Of a DNA stretch of 37,712 nucleotides, positions 9,692 to 19,360 are shown one piece after another. Numbering within the stretch: position 1 is the first letter of the stretch; every line of letters starts with the position of its first letter. The DNA lies in the NCBI GenBank assembly GCA_902764575.1, contig CACWWI010000012.1:1-37712 (forward strand), written 5' to 3'. The translations under genes and the position numbers were made by a program. The notes under the pieces were generated by a model. It had not been told where the DNA came from, did not search any database, and saw only the letters and a program-made list of their open reading frames with translations. Source of the DNA: an uncultured Coriobacteriaceae bacterium. GTDB taxonomy: Bacteria > Actinomycetota > Coriobacteriia > Coriobacteriales > Eggerthellaceae.

Positions 9692-9906
9692 AGCATATCG
9701 ATGTAGTGCACCACATCGCCGACGTTCATGAGCCCCTCGGGCTCGCCGAAGTCGATGCCGAGCATGTCCTCCAGACCGCAGATGAGCTCGACCATGTCGA
9801 GCGAGTCGATGTTGAGCGATTCGAACGTGGACTCCTCGGTCACGCTCTCGGGCGCGATGTCGAGGTTCTCGGCGAGAATCGTGCGAATTGCGTCGATGGT
9901 TGCCAC
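9688..9906 (-). CDS. acpP: Acyl carrier protein
   Basis: Small acidic carrier of fatty-acid intermediates. The 72-residue product has the phosphopantetheine site at Ser35 in NIDSLDMVELICGLED and the usual four-helix length. The start is GTG at 9906, 6 nt after a strong GGAGG site (TAAAGGAGGATGCT). It starts 11 bp after the stop of hpf, so the two are very likely co-transcribed. No other fatty-acid gene is adjacent, so whether this is the main ACP or a specialised one cannot be decided from the window. Confidence 0.94.
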   Translation of the reverse strand: MATIDAIRTILAENLDIAPESVTEESTFESLNIDSLDMVELICGLEDMLGIDFGEPEGLMNVGDVVHYIDML

Positions 9907-9917
9907 AGCATCCTCCT

Positions 9918-10508
9918 TTAGTTGGATTCCGGTTCCTTGAGCAGGCCGTAACCGCCTTCGGAGCGGCGGTACAGCACGCGGACGGTATCGGTGTCGCGGT
10001 CGGTGTAGACGAAGAAGTCGTGCCCGAGCAGGTCGATCTGGACGAGGGCCTCCTCCTCGGTCATCGGCGCGAACTCGATTTCCTTCACGCGAACGACCTC
10101 GTCGTCGGAAAGCTCGGCCATGAGCGCGTCGAGGTCGAGGTCGCCCGTGCCCTCGGCAAGGGTCTTGATGGAGGCGGCGTCGCCGTGGGCGCCTGCGCGG
10201 ACCTTGCGGTCGATGACGCGGGTCTTGAACTTGCGCAGCTGGCGCAGCACCTTGGCGGCGGCCACGTCGATGGCGGCGTACATGTCCTGCTCGGATTCCT
10301 CCACATGGACGACGTTGCCCTTCGTGCGGATGGTTACCTCGCACTTGCACGGCAGGGCGATGGACGGGTTCCTCTTCACGCTCAAGACGACTTCGGCGTC
10401 GAGCGGGTCGATATCCATGACCTTCATGGAGTTGCCGATCTTCTCCTCGGCATACTGACGCAGTGCATCGGTTACGTTCATTTTGCGTCCGGTTACGGTG
10501 ATGCTCAT
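9918..10508 (-). CDS. hpf: Ribosome hibernation promoting factor, long form
   Basis: Binds the 30S subunit and promotes inactive 100S ribosome dimers in stationary phase or stress. At 196 residues it is the long form: an N-terminal S30AE domain (MSITVTGRKMNVTDALRQYA, later VVHVEESEQDMYAAIDVA) to about residue 100, an acidic linker, and a C-terminal dimerisation domain (KEIEFAPMTEEEALVQIDLL, then GHDFFVYTDRDT and VLYRRSEGGYGLL). The ATG follows GAGAGG. acpP lies immediately downstream. The promoter must lie in the divergent gap 10509-10789. Confidence 0.95.
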   Translation of the reverse strand: MSITVTGRKMNVTDALRQYAEEKIGNSMKVMDIDPLDAEVVLSVKRNPSIALPCKCEVTIRTKGNVVHVEESEQDMYAAIDVAAAKVLRQLRKFKTRVIDRKVRAGAHGDAASIKTLAEGTGDLDLDALMAELSDDEVVRVKEIEFAPMTEEEALVQIDLLGHDFFVYTDRDTDTVRVLYRRSEGGYGLLKEPESN

Positions 10509-10751
10509 CGTGCACCTCTCTTATCGTGGGCGAATAAAAAACAGCCTGCGCAACGGATAAGCCTCAAAAAATGCGGCTGCTCCTTCCTCAAGCTGGTATG
10601 AACAGGATAGCGCAATTCGGCTCAGCTATAAACGTGAATTCCCAATCGTTGTCGAAGCGTAGAAGCGCCAGCGTCGCGCATCTTTTTCCAAATTGTGAAA
10701 TTTCGCCGCTGGTCTGCGAAAAGGTGCATAATGCATGCTTTGACTGCTGAA

Positions 10752-10773
10752 CGGGGCCGCGGGCCCCGGTTTT
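10752..10773 (+). terminator. G/C hairpin with T-run in the pntA leader
   Basis: Arms GGGGCC (10753-10758) and GGCCCC (10762-10767) with an outer C-G pair and a 3-nt loop, followed by GTTTTG. It lies about 17 bases before the pntA start, just ahead of the ribosome site GTGAGGG. It could end upstream transcripts or act as a leader attenuator; the sequence cannot decide. Confidence 0.45.
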
Positions 10774-10789
10774 GTGAGGGAAACATACT

Positions 10790-12343
10790 ATGAGAATTGG
10801 GATTCCTAAAGAACCCCGCCAGGGGCAGAAGCTCGTTGCGGCCTCGCCCAATGGCGTGGAGAAGATGATCAAGCTCGGCTACGAGGTGTGCGTCGAGAGC
10901 GACGCCGGCGCGTTGGCCGACTACTACGACGACCAGTACGAGGCCGCGGGCGCCACCGTGGTCTCGAAGCAGGAGGCGTGGGGCGCCGACATCGTGGTGT
11001 GCCTGGACACGCCGCCCGACGCCGAGCTCGCGCTCATGAAGGAGGGCTCCACGCTCATCGCGCGCATGAACCCCTGGTCCAACGAGGGCGACATCGCGAA
11101 GTTCCAGGCCAAGGGCATGACTGCGCTCGCCATGGACGCGGTTCCCCGCATCTCGCGCGCCCAGGCGCTCGATGTGCGCTCGTCGATGATGAACGTCGCC
11201 GGCTATCGCGCGGTCATCGAGGCAGCCAACGAGTTCGGGCGCACGTTCACCGGCCAGGTGACGGCGGCGGGCAAGACCCAACCGGCCAAGGTGTACGTCA
11301 TCGGCGTCGGCGTCGCGGGCCTTGCGGCCATCGGCGCGGCGGGCAGCATGGGCGCGGTCGTGTCGGCGACCGACGTGCGCCCCGAAGTGGCCGACCAGGT
11401 GGAATCGCTCGGCGGCACGTTCGTCGAGATACCGGTGAAGCAGGAAAGCGCCGACGGCTACGCCAAGGCGCTCGACGAGGAGCAGCAGAAGCTGACGCTT
11501 GCCGTGTACACCGAGCAGGCTGCCAAGAACGACATCGTGATCACCACGGCGGCCGTGCCGGGGCGCCCGGCGCCGCTGCTCATCACCGCCGAGGCCGTGG
11601 CCTCCATGAAGCCCGGCTCGGTGATCGTCGACATGGGCGCCTCCGAGCTCGGCGGCAACTGCGAGCTGTCGCGCGTGGGCGAGGTCGTGCACACCGACAA
11701 CGGCGTGACGATCATCGGCTACAACGACCTGCCGAGCCGCATGCCCGGCCAAACGTCCCAGCTGTACGGGCAGAACATCGTGAACTTCCTGAAGCTGGCA
11801 ACGCCCGAGAAGGACGGCCAGCTGCAGCTGAACATGGACGACGAGGTGCAGCGCGGCGTCACCGTCACGCTCGGCGGCGAGAACATGTGGCCGCCTCCCG
11901 AGGTGAAGGTCTCGGTTGCCTCCAAGAAGGAGGAGCCGGAAGAGCCCGAGGAGGAAAAGCGCCTCATCACCGACACGAGCCGCGACGCCCGCACGATCCG
12001 CGGGATGCTGTGGAAGGCGCTGCTCGGCGTCATCGCGGTCGCCCTCGTCGTGGCCGCGCCCGAGGAGATGACCCAGCACTTCTTCGTGTTCGTGCTGGCC
12101 TGCGTCATCGGCTTCTACGTGATCACCAACGTCACGCACACGCTGCATACGCCGCTCATGTCGGTGACCAATGCCATCTCGGGCATCATCATCGTGGGCG
12201 CCCTGCTGCAGGTGGCGGCGACGGGCGATGTCGCGGTGCTCGTGATGGCCACCATCGCCATCGCGATTGCCGCCATCAACATATTCGGCGGATTCCTCGT
12301 GACCCACCGAATGCTCAAGATGTTCGAAAGGAGCTCCAAGTGA
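10790..12343 (+). CDS. pntA: NAD(P) transhydrogenase subunit alpha (full length)
   Basis: Together with PntB it moves hydride between NADH and NADP+ driven by the proton gradient, in the cytoplasmic membrane. The 517-residue protein is the E. coli-like fused form. Domain I (residues 1-380) begins [20 protein letters not shown] and holds the NAD-binding fold ([20 protein letters not shown], then ATDVRPEV) and [15 protein letters not shown]. An acidic linker ([11 protein letters not shown]) leads to four hydrophobic segments of domain II at the C-terminus (for example [15 protein letters not shown] and [15 protein letters not shown]). The stop overlaps the pntB start by 4 bp, indicating translational coupling. 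Confidence 0.96.
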   Translation: MRIGIPKEPRQGQKLVAASPNGVEKMIKLGYEVCVESDAGALADYYDDQYEAAGATVVSKQEAWGADIVVCLDTPPDAELALMKEGSTLIARMNPWSNEGDIAKFQAKGMTALAMDAVPRISRAQALDVRSSMMNVAGYRAVIEAANEFGRTFTGQVTAAGKTQPAKVYVIGVGVAGLAAIGAAGSMGAVVSATDVRPEVADQVESLGGTFVEIPVKQESADGYAKALDEEQQKLTLAVYTEQAAKNDIVITTAAVPGRPAPLLITAEAVASMKPGSVIVDMGASELGGNCELSRVGEVVHTDNGVTIIGYNDLPSRMPGQTSQLYGQNIVNFLKLATPEKDGQLQLNMDDEVQRGVTVTLGGENMWPPPEVKVSVASKKEEPEEPEEEKRLITDTSRDARTIRGMLWKALLGVIAVALVVAAPEEMTQHFFVFVLACVIGFYVITNVTHTLHTPLMSVTNAISGIIIVGALLQVAATGDVAVLVMATIAIAIAAINIFGGFLVTHRMLKMFERSSK

Positions 12344-13761
12344 CGGAGGTAAGCTTCCAAAGCGTTGCCTACCTTCTGGCTGCGCTCCTGTTCATCCTCG
12401 CCCTGGCGGGCCTCTCGAGGCAGAAGACCGCGAAACGGGGCAACTACCTGGGAATCATCGGCATGGCCATCGCGCTCTCGGCGACCATCGGCCTTGCTCT
12501 GCTCCATGCCGACGCGGTGTTCGTGGCGGCCGGGCTCATGCTGTTCGCCATCGTGGTCGGCGGCCTGTTCGGCGTGTACAAGGCACGTCACGTGCAGATG
12601 ACCGAGATGCCGCAGCTCGTGGCGCTCCTGCACTGCTTCGTGGGCGCCGCGGCCGTGCTCGTGGGCTTCAACTCGTTCCTCATGGAGCCGGGCGGATACT
12701 ACGAGGGCCAGATGAACATCTACCACCTCGGCGAGGTGGGCCTGGCCATCTTCATCGGCGGCGTCACGTTCACGGGCTCCATCGTGGCCAACCTCAAACT
12801 GTCGGCGCGCATATCGGGAAAGCCCCTGATGCTGCCGTTCCGCAACTGGCTGAACCTGCTCGCCTTGCTTGGGTACGTCGCCCTCATCGTCCCGTTCGGT
12901 ATGTCCACGGGCGTCGAGGAGGGGCTGCCGTTCCTCATCGGCATCACGATCATCTCGCTCATCCTCGGCGCGCACCTGGTGCTCGCCATCGGCGGTGGCG
13001 ACATGCCGGTCGTGGTGTCCATGCTCAACTCCTACTCCGGCTGGGCGGCCGCGATGGCCGGCTTCACGCTGGGCAACGACCTGCTCATCGTGACGGGTGC
13101 CCTCGTGGGCTCCTCGGGCGCGTACCTGTCCTACATCATGTGCAAGGGCATGAACCGCTCGTTCACGTCGGTCATCCTGGGCGGCTTTGGCGATACCCCC
13201 GCCGCGAAGGACTCCGGCGAGAAGCGCGACTACGGCGAGCACACCGAGACGACCGCCGCAGAGGTTGCCACGCTGCTCAAGAAGGCGAAGAGCGTCGTGA
13301 TCACGCCCGGCTACGGCATGGCCGTCGCACAGGCGCAGTTCCCCGTCGCCGACATGACCAAGAAGCTCCTGGCGCAGGGCGTCGATGTGAAGTTCGGTAT
13401 CCACCCCGTTGCGGGCCGCATGCCCGGCCACATGAACGTGCTCCTGGCCGAGGCGAAGGTGCCTTACGACAGCGTGTACGAGATGGACGAGATCAACGAC
13501 GATTTCGGCGATGTGGACGTGGTGCTCGTCATCGGCGCTAACGACACGGTGAACCCCTCGGCGGAAACCGAGCCCGACTCGCCCATTGCGGGCATGCCCG
13601 TGCTGCGCGTGTGGGAGGCGGGGAAGGTCATCGTGTTCAAGCGCAAGATGGGCAATGCGGGCTATTCGGGCGTGCAGAACCCGCTGTTCTTCAACGACAA
13701 CACCGACATGCTGCTCGGCGATGCGAAGGCATCGGTGGACGCGATCAACGAGGGGCTGTAG
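12340..13761 (+). CDS. pntB: NAD(P) transhydrogenase subunit beta
   Basis: Membrane and NADP-binding subunit of the proton-translocating transhydrogenase. The start is GTG at 12340, overlapping the pntA stop in the arrangement GTGA, with an AAAGGAG site at 12327-12333. The 473 residues comprise about nine hydrophobic segments (for example [18 protein letters not shown] and [19 protein letters not shown]) and the soluble domain III. That domain has [20 protein letters not shown], the segment [30 protein letters not shown] and the end motif [17 protein letters not shown], all typical of PntB. It supplies NADPH or balances redox pools. Confidence 0.96.
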   Translation: MTEVSFQSVAYLLAALLFILALAGLSRQKTAKRGNYLGIIGMAIALSATIGLALLHADAVFVAAGLMLFAIVVGGLFGVYKARHVQMTEMPQLVALLHCFVGAAAVLVGFNSFLMEPGGYYEGQMNIYHLGEVGLAIFIGGVTFTGSIVANLKLSARISGKPLMLPFRNWLNLLALLGYVALIVPFGMSTGVEEGLPFLIGITIISLILGAHLVLAIGGGDMPVVVSMLNSYSGWAAAMAGFTLGNDLLIVTGALVGSSGAYLSYIMCKGMNRSFTSVILGGFGDTPAAKDSGEKRDYGEHTETTAAEVATLLKKAKSVVITPGYGMAVAQAQFPVADMTKKLLAQGVDVKFGIHPVAGRMPGHMNVLLAEAKVPYDSVYEMDEINDDFGDVDVVLVIGANDTVNPSAETEPDSPIAGMPVLRVWEAGKVIVFKRKMGNAGYSGVQNPLFFNDNTDMLLGDAKASVDAINEGL

Positions 13762-13815
13762 AGAAGCCTAGCGTATACTTGTGCGGAACGTTTAATCGAG
13801 CTGACGGAGGTGCGC

Positions 13816-14559
13816 ATGAACGCGGCAGCAGTGATCCTTGCAGCGGGTGCGGGTACCCGCATGAAGTCGGAGAAGCCGAAGGTGGCCCACGAAATGCTGG
13901 GCAAGCCGCTCGTGGCCTGGGTAATCGACGCAGCTCAGGAAGCGGGCGTCGAACGCATCGTCACCATCGTCGGCCACAAGCGCGAACAGGTTGAGGCCAT
14001 CGTGGCGGACAGGACCGAGGTGGCCGTGCAGGAACAGCAGCGCGGGACCGCTGACGCCGTGGCGGCGAGCCGCGGGGCGCTCGGCGGTTTCGAAGGGTCG
14101 CTGCTCGTGCTCTCCGGCGACTGCCCGCTCATTTCCGCTTCCACCATGCGCGCGCTCGTCGATGCGCGCGAAGAGGCCGATGCGGCGGTCGTGGTGCTCA
14201 CGATGCAGCCCGAGGACCCGTTCGGCTACGGCCGCATCATCCGCGATGCGGACGGCGCCGTGGAGCGCATCGTCGAGCAGAAGGACGCGACGCCCGAGGA
14301 AGCGGCCGTGCGCGAGTGCAACTCAGGGTTCTACTGCTTCGACGCGCAGGCCCTGTTCAAGGCAATCGACCAGGTGAACAGCGACAACGCGCAAGGCGAG
14401 TACTACCTCACCGACGTGCTCGAGATCTGTCGCAAGGCCGGCCGTCCCGTGCTCGCCCTGCAAACGACCGACACCGCCGAATGTCTCGGCATCAACACCC
14501 CCGAGCAACTCGCCGATGTTGAGCGCCTTGCCCGCATGCGCGCGGACGGAGAAGTGTAA
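13816..14559 (+). CDS. glmU: UDP-GlcNAc pyrophosphorylase, GlmU N-domain only
   Basis: Expected to couple UTP with GlcNAc-1-phosphate to give UDP-GlcNAc for wall synthesis. The 247-residue protein matches the GlmU uridyltransferase domain closely: LAAGAGTRMKSEKPKVAHEM, then LGKPLVAWVIDAA, QQRGTADAV, LVLSGDCPLIS, FGYGRIIRD, ECNSGFYCF and GEYYLTDVLEI. Full GlmU is about 450 residues with a left-handed beta-helix acetyltransferase domain, which is absent. The gene ends cleanly 44 bp before prs, so there is no room for a shifted remainder. ATG 13816 is chosen since GGAGG lies 5 nt upstream. The glmU-prs order is as in Bacillus. A different nucleotide sugar substrate is possible. Confidence 0.88.
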   Translation: MNAAAVILAAGAGTRMKSEKPKVAHEMLGKPLVAWVIDAAQEAGVERIVTIVGHKREQVEAIVADRTEVAVQEQQRGTADAVAASRGALGGFEGSLLVLSGDCPLISASTMRALVDAREEADAAVVVLTMQPEDPFGYGRIIRDADGAVERIVEQKDATPEEAAVRECNSGFYCFDAQALFKAIDQVNSDNAQGEYYLTDVLEICRKAGRPVLALQTTDTAECLGINTPEQLADVERLARMRADGEV

Positions 14560-14603
14560 ACTGTTCTCAGATTAGCCCTAGGGTGGAAAACGAGGAGCCT
14601 TTC

Positions 14604-15569
14604 ATGACCGAGATGAAGAAGACCATGCTGCTCTGCGCGGGTTCGGTGAACCCTGCGCTGGCCGACGGAATTGCAACCGAGCTCGGTGTGCCGCTCGGCA
14701 ACGTCAAGCACGAGAAGTTCGCGAACGGCGAGATCTACGCGCGCTACGTGGACAGCGTGCGCGGCGCCGACGTGTTCGTCATCCAGTCGGTGTGCGCCGG
14801 CAACGGTTATGACGTGAACGACGCGCTGATGGAGCTGCTCATCCTCGCCGATGCCGCCAAGCGCGCGTCCGCGCGCTCGGTATGCGCGGTCATCTCGCAT
14901 TACGGCTATGCGCGCCAGGAGCGCAAGGCCGCCCCGCGCGAGCCCATCACGGCGCGCCTCGTCGCCGACCTCATCTCCTCGTCGGGCGTCGACCGCGTTA
15001 TCGCCCTCGACCTGCACCAGGACGCAATCCAGGGCTTCTTCGACATGCCCGTGAACCACATGACGGCCATGCCGCTGTTCGTCGATTACTACCGCAAGAA
15101 GGGCTTCGATCCCGAGAAGCTCTGCGTCGTGTCGCCCGATGTCGGCCGCGCCAAGGCTGCCAAGAAGTTCCAGACGCTGCTCGACAGCGACATCGCGATC
15201 ATGCACAAGGACCGCCCGCGCCACAACCAGTCCGAGATCACGGCGCTCATCGGCGACGTCACGAACAAGATCTGTCTCATCAACGACGACATGATCGACA
15301 CGGGCGGAACGCTCTGCGCAGCCGCCGACACGCTGCTCGCGCGCGGTGCCGAGGCAGTGTACGTATGCGCGACCCACGGCCTGTTCAGCGGCCCGGCGTA
15401 CGACCGCATCGAGCACTCGAACATCACCGAGGTCGTCGTCACCGATGCCGTGCCCGTGCCGCTCGAGCGCCAGACCGGCAAGATCAAGGTGCTGTCCATC
15501 GCGCCGCTCATGGCCAAGACCATCTCGTGCGTCTACGAGAACACCAGCGTGTCCAAGCTGTTCGACTAG
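14604..15569 (+). CDS. prs: Ribose-phosphate pyrophosphokinase (PRPP synthetase)
   Basis: Makes PRPP from ribose-5-phosphate and ATP for nucleotide, histidine and tryptophan synthesis. The 321-residue product has the family marks: KFANGEIYARYVDSVRGADV, the flexible loop YGYARQERKAAPREPITARL, the catalytic histidine in LDLHQDAIQGFF, VVSPDVGRAKAAKKF, HKDRPRHNQSE and the PRPP-binding motif NDDMIDTGGTL. The ATG at 14604 follows GAGGAG by 6 nt. It is 44 bp from glmU and probably in the same transcript. Confidence 0.97.
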   Translation: MTEMKKTMLLCAGSVNPALADGIATELGVPLGNVKHEKFANGEIYARYVDSVRGADVFVIQSVCAGNGYDVNDALMELLILADAAKRASARSVCAVISHYGYARQERKAAPREPITARLVADLISSSGVDRVIALDLHQDAIQGFFDMPVNHMTAMPLFVDYYRKKGFDPEKLCVVSPDVGRAKAAKKFQTLLDSDIAIMHKDRPRHNQSEITALIGDVTNKICLINDDMIDTGGTLCAAADTLLARGAEAVYVCATHGLFSGPAYDRIEHSNITEVVVTDAVPVPLERQTGKIKVLSIAPLMAKTISCVYENTSVSKLFD

Positions 15570-15591
15570 ATTCAACGAACCGAACACGACG

Positions 15592-15631
15592 CAACGGCGC
15601 GCGCATGCTGACCCAGCTGCGCGCGCCGTTG
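15592..15631. terminator. Perfect hairpin between convergent prs and the UbiB-like gene
   Basis: A 14-bp perfect stem (CAACGGCGCGCGCA at 15592-15605 with its complement at 15618-15631) and a 12-nt loop lie between the two converging stops. Only a weak T-rich tail follows, so a bidirectional terminator role is inferred from position. Confidence 0.6.
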
Positions 15632-15693
15632 TTGTGCGCGCACGCCAAACGTCGGCGCCCGTGCTGATGCAATGGGCTTTTTGGGGTGTCAGG

Positions 15694-17349
15694 CTACTTT
15701 TTTCGCCAGATGTCGAGAATGATCCAAGCCGAGAGGATGAAGGCGCCCACGAAGCCGAAGAACGAGATGAACGGGACTCCGAAGATGAGCGGGCCTTCGT
15801 TGCTGTAAGGGGCGAGCATGCTCGAGCCGATGAACAGGCCCGCGACGATAATGCCGATGGAGAGGCGGTTCATGATCTTTGCCAGCGCCGCCATGGGTGC
15901 TTCCGAGCCGAGCATCTCCATGTTGAACTTCAACTGCCCGCGCGTGAGCATGCGCAGGGTCTCGCCCGAGTAGGAGGCGGCTTGCGCGAGGCCGTCGGCG
16001 GCCTTGTTGAGCTCGATCGCCGCATCGATGAGCTCGTCCCGCGCCGTTTCTATGGGGTTCGAGGACCTCATGAGGTGGTTGTTGATGATGTTCACGATGC
16101 TGTCGTTGGCAATGAAGTCAGCGACGGTGCCCTCCATGGTCACGATACCGCGCGAGACGTTCGTGATGGAGGTGGGCAGCACCACCTTGCTCACGCGCGT
16201 GAGGGCGAGCACGTCTGCGAGCAGCTTGCCGATGTCGATGTCCTTCACGTCGCACGAACCGTAGCTCGTCAACAGCAGGTCGAGCTCGGCGAGAAGGCGT
16301 GGATGGTCGATGGCATCGTTGTCGCGCTGGATGGCGAACGAGAGCAGGGCGTCCTTCAGCTTGCCCGGGTCCTTCTGGCCCACGGCCGCGATGATCGTGC
16401 CGAAGCCCGCCCGCTCTGCGGGGGTCAGGCGCCCCATGATGCCCAGGTCGATGTAGATGACCTTGCCGTCGCGCACCATGATGTTGCCCGGGTGCGGGTC
16501 GGCGTGGAAGAAACCGTGATCGAGGATCTGCGTGGCGTAGTTGTCGAGCATCTTCTCGCCGATCTCCGTCAGGTTGTAGCCGAGCTCGCGCAGCCGGTCG
16601 TGGTCGTAGATGGGAGTGCCCTCGATGTATTCCATGACCAGGCAGTACTCGCTGCAGAGATCGGGGAACACCTGGGGGCAGTCGATGAACGCGACGTCCT
16701 TGTTGAGCTGCTTGAACACGACGAGGTTATCGGCTTCGCAGGCGAAGTCGGTCTCCTCGAGGAAGGTGCTCCACATCTCCTCGACGACTTCCGACAAGTC
16801 GACCATCTGCGTGCTCTTCGAGAAGCGCTGAGCGCGCTTCGCCATAACGCGCATGATGTCGATGTCCTGGGCCATCGTGGCCTTCACGCCCGGGCGCTGC
16901 ACCTTGATGGCGGCTATCTCGCCGGTCGCGAGGCGCGCCTTGTGCACCTGGGCGAGCGAGGCGCTGCCCAGGGGATTGGGGTCGATGTGCGCGAAGGTCT
17001 TCTCGAGGTCGTTCCCGAAAATCGCCCTGAGGGCGTCTTGCACCTCGTCGAAGGGCAGGGGGTCGCATTCGCTTTGCAGCTTGGCCAGCTCGTCGCAATA
17101 CGCCTGCGGCAGGATCTCCGAGCGCGTCGAGAGCGTCTGGCCGATCTTCACGAAGCTGGGGCCGAGCTCCTCGAGCACTTCGCGGAATTCCTCCGGGGAG
17201 AAGCCCCGGAGGAACTTGTGCTTCATCAGAATGGAATAGATCTCCCTAAGGCGCTTGCTTCGCGTCTTTCGGTTGAGATTGAATCGGTCTTCGGGATCGA
17301 GCTCGTCGCCCTGCCCGAAGAAATGTTTTACGAGCGTGCCGTTCGGCAT
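15694..17349 (-). CDS. AarF/UbiB (ABC1) family atypical kinase
   Basis: Member of the protein-kinase-like UbiB family, linked to quinone or isoprenoid lipid metabolism in other organisms; the exact substrate is unknown. The 551-residue protein has the KxGQ motif (GPSFVKIGQTLSTR), the Ala/Gly-rich nucleotide loop (PLGSASLAQVHKA), the invariant lysine (AAIKVQRPGV), the catalytic segment FFHADPHPGNIMV and the metal-binding IDLGIMG. Two hydrophobic segments close the C-terminus (LSIGIIVAGLFIGSSML, FFGFVGAFILSAWIIL), placing it on the membrane. It is 24 bp downstream of a phasin-like gene, a pairing seen in other Gram-positives. Confidence 0.93.
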   Translation of the reverse strand: MPNGTLVKHFFGQGDELDPEDRFNLNRKTRSKRLREIYSILMKHKFLRGFSPEEFREVLEELGPSFVKIGQTLSTRSEILPQAYCDELAKLQSECDPLPFDEVQDALRAIFGNDLEKTFAHIDPNPLGSASLAQVHKARLATGEIAAIKVQRPGVKATMAQDIDIMRVMAKRAQRFSKSTQMVDLSEVVEEMWSTFLEETDFACEADNLVVFKQLNKDVAFIDCPQVFPDLCSEYCLVMEYIEGTPIYDHDRLRELGYNLTEIGEKMLDNYATQILDHGFFHADPHPGNIMVRDGKVIYIDLGIMGRLTPAERAGFGTIIAAVGQKDPGKLKDALLSFAIQRDNDAIDHPRLLAELDLLLTSYGSCDVKDIDIGKLLADVLALTRVSKVVLPTSITNVSRGIVTMEGTVADFIANDSIVNIINNHLMRSSNPIETARDELIDAAIELNKAADGLAQAASYSGETLRMLTRGQLKFNMEMLGSEAPMAALAKIMNRLSIGIIVAGLFIGSSMLAPYSNEGPLIFGVPFISFFGFVGAFILSAWIILDIWRKK

Positions 17350-17373
17350 GGTGCGAGAAGCGCTTGCGCGGGG

Positions 17374-17787
17374 CTACGCCTCGGCGGCCTCGTCCGCCGC
17401 CTGCTCTTCTGCGGCCTCGGCGGCTTCCTCGACCTCTTCGGCAACTTCCTCGACAACTTCCTCGACCTCGGCCTCGACGGTCACGGCCGCTTCGGCGTCG
17501 GCAGCGTTCTGGGCGGCGGCGAAGTTCGCGGCCTTCTCGGCGAACGCATCGCGCTCTTCGGGGGTCATGCCCTTCATCACGCTCTCGAGAGCGCTGTCGC
17601 GCAGGTTGGCCGTGGTCTCGTCGGCCTTGCGCTTCAGCTCTTCGTTGAGCTCGCGGCCCTGGTCCAGGGTGATCTCGCCTTTCTCGACGAGCTGGTCGAT
17701 GATTTCCTTGCCCTTCTCGCCCGTGTAGGCCAGGGCACCGATGCCTGCCAGGAAGATGTTCTTGAAGCCGTCTCCGATGTTCGACAT
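17374..17787 (-). CDS. Phasin-like helical protein
   Basis: A 137-residue, highly charged, helix-only protein. The N-terminal part (FKNIFLAGIGALAYTGEKGK, then EIIDQLVEKGEITLDQGREL) resembles the phasin/PHA granule-associated family and the short coiled-coil proteins often found beside UbiB-like kinases. The C-terminus is an acidic Glu/Ala/Val stretch (EEVVEEVAEEVEEAAEAAEE), partly coiled coil. ATG 17787 follows GGAGG closely. It lies 24 bp before the UbiB-like gene and is presumably co-translated. No sign of polyhydroxyalkanoate enzymes is in the window, so a granule role is not claimed; a scaffold for the kinase is a guess. Confidence 0.85.
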   Translation of the reverse strand: MSNIGDGFKNIFLAGIGALAYTGEKGKEIIDQLVEKGEITLDQGRELNEELKRKADETTANLRDSALESVMKGMTPEERDAFAEKAANFAAAQNAADAEAAVTVEAEVEEVVEEVAEEVEEAAEAAEEQAADEAAEA

Positions 17788-17917
17788 TGCTGTCAGCCTC
17801 CTTCATGTAGCTGTACGGGTCCATCGCCTTCGATGCGGCGGTTTGCAACCATGATAGCTCAAGCGGGCCGTGGCGACGCGGGCCGTTTCCAATTTGGTGA
17901 TGAAGCTGAGCTGCCGG

Positions 17918-19315
17918 TTAACGGCTCTTCACGCGCGTTACTATCACGAACATGCTCAGGACGGCCATGAGGGCCGAGAACCCGAAAGCAGCCTGGTAGG
18001 GAAGCGCGGCGGGGATGCTTCCTGCCGCGGCGAAATCGTCGAGCGTGGCCACGCAGAGCACCATGATGGCGGTGCCGAACGTGGCGGCGACCTGGCGGAT
18101 GACGACCATCGCCGAGCTGCCATGGCCGATGAGCGGGCCCTTCAGGTCGGCCAGCGCAAAGGTGAGCAACGGGCCGATGGACCCCGACACGCCGATGGCG
18201 CGGATGGTCTGGTACACCGACAGCAGCCAGAGGGGAGTCCCCTCGTCCACAAAAACGCTCAAGATCGACCCCACGGTGAGGAACGACCCGAACACGAGCG
18301 CGGCGAGGCGGGGCGACGTCTTGTCCGCCAAGATGCCCGAGATCGGGTTCACGAGAACGGCCGTGAACACGGTCGGCAGGGTCACGAGCCCTGTGTCGAG
18401 GGACGTCCCGCCCTGCAGGTTCTGCACGAACAGCGGTATCACGAGCGTGACGCCCATGTAGCAGGCGAACAGGAACACGGACGCCATGAGGCCGTCGACG
18501 TAGATGCGCGACTTGAATATGCGCATGTCCATGAGCGGCTGCTCGATGCGCTGCTGCCGGCGCACGAACAGGACCAGGCACACGATGCCGACGATCGTGG
18601 GCGCCCACACCCAGGCGCTGCGCAGCCCGTAGGTGCTCGCCTGTGACAGGCCGAGCAGCACGCCACCGAAGCCGAGTGTCGACAAGATGAACGAGAGGGT
18701 TTCGAAGCGGGCGTCCGAGCTCGAGGGGCCGTGCTTGACGAGCGGGAAGGTGAGCACGAGCAGAACGAGCGAGATGACGAGCAAGACCAGGAAGAAGCTG
18801 CGCCAGCCGAAGGCATAATCGAGCCCGCCGCCCACGGTGGGCCCGATGCTCGGTGCGAACCCGAGCGCGATGCCCGCAATGCCCATGGCGGTGGCCTGGC
18901 GCCCGGGCGGGAACTTCGTCATGGCGATCGTTTGCATCTTGGGGATGAGCAGCCCCACCGAGATCGCCTGCAGGATGCGCCCCAGGAGCATCGAGAAGAA
19001 CTCGGGGGCGACGTAGTCCAGAAGCGATCCCGCCACGAACAGGACGAACGAAAGGACCAGGTAGTTCCGATCGTCGAGCCGGCGCATGAGGAAGGTGGCG
19101 ACGGGAACCGCCACGCCGAGCACGAGCATGTAGCCCGTCGTGAGCCACTGGCCCACGTCGACGTCCACGCCGAGCTCCGCCATGGCGGAGGGGAGCATGG
19201 CGTTGACCCCGGTTTGCGACAGATTGCCGAGGGCGGCGCCGAGCGTGATGAGCGCGAACAGCGCATACACGCGCCAGCGCGGCTCTTGTTCCAAATCTGT
19301 GGCTGAATCGGTCAT
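17918..19315 (-). CDS. MFS transporter, DHA2/EmrB-like
   Basis: Integral membrane exporter of the drug:H+ antiporter-2 type. The 465-residue sequence is mostly hydrophobic helices, probably 12 to 14. It shows [20 protein letters not shown] at the first helix, [17 protein letters not shown], the motif [14 protein letters not shown] and the antiporter motif [20 protein letters not shown]. Substrate cannot be predicted. It starts 45 bp after the pth stop and lies upstream of the phasin-like and UbiB-like genes on the same strand. ATG 19315 is the natural start, immediately before a charged tail ([14 protein letters not shown]). Confidence 0.92.
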   Translation of the reverse strand: MTDSATDLEQEPRWRVYALFALITLGAALGNLSQTGVNAMLPSAMAELGVDVDVGQWLTTGYMLVLGVAVPVATFLMRRLDDRNYLVLSFVLFVAGSLLDYVAPEFFSMLLGRILQAISVGLLIPKMQTIAMTKFPPGRQATAMGIAGIALGFAPSIGPTVGGGLDYAFGWRSFFLVLLVISLVLLVLTFPLVKHGPSSSDARFETLSFILSTLGFGGVLLGLSQASTYGLRSAWVWAPTIVGIVCLVLFVRRQQRIEQPLMDMRIFKSRIYVDGLMASVFLFACYMGVTLVIPLFVQNLQGGTSLDTGLVTLPTVFTAVLVNPISGILADKTSPRLAALVFGSFLTVGSILSVFVDEGTPLWLLSVYQTIRAIGVSGSIGPLLTFALADLKGPLIGHGSSAMVVIRQVAATFGTAIMVLCVATLDDFAAAGSIPAALPYQAAFGFSALMAVLSMFVIVTRVKSR

Positions 19316-19360
19316 GGTGTCATCATAGCGCGCGGCGATAGCGGTGTGGAGACAGGCGTG

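Noticed and set aside
9119-9921. Continuation of the first folC frame as a 502-residue protein
   Set aside because: After about 9118 the frame reads Arg/Gly-rich nonsense and runs antisense through acpP, while the other frame keeps FolC similarity.
10888-12339. Upstream extension of pntB into a 957-residue protein
   Set aside because: The extra part is a shifted reading of pntA (Arg-rich). The real start is GTG 12340 with a ribosome site and the usual 4-bp overlap.
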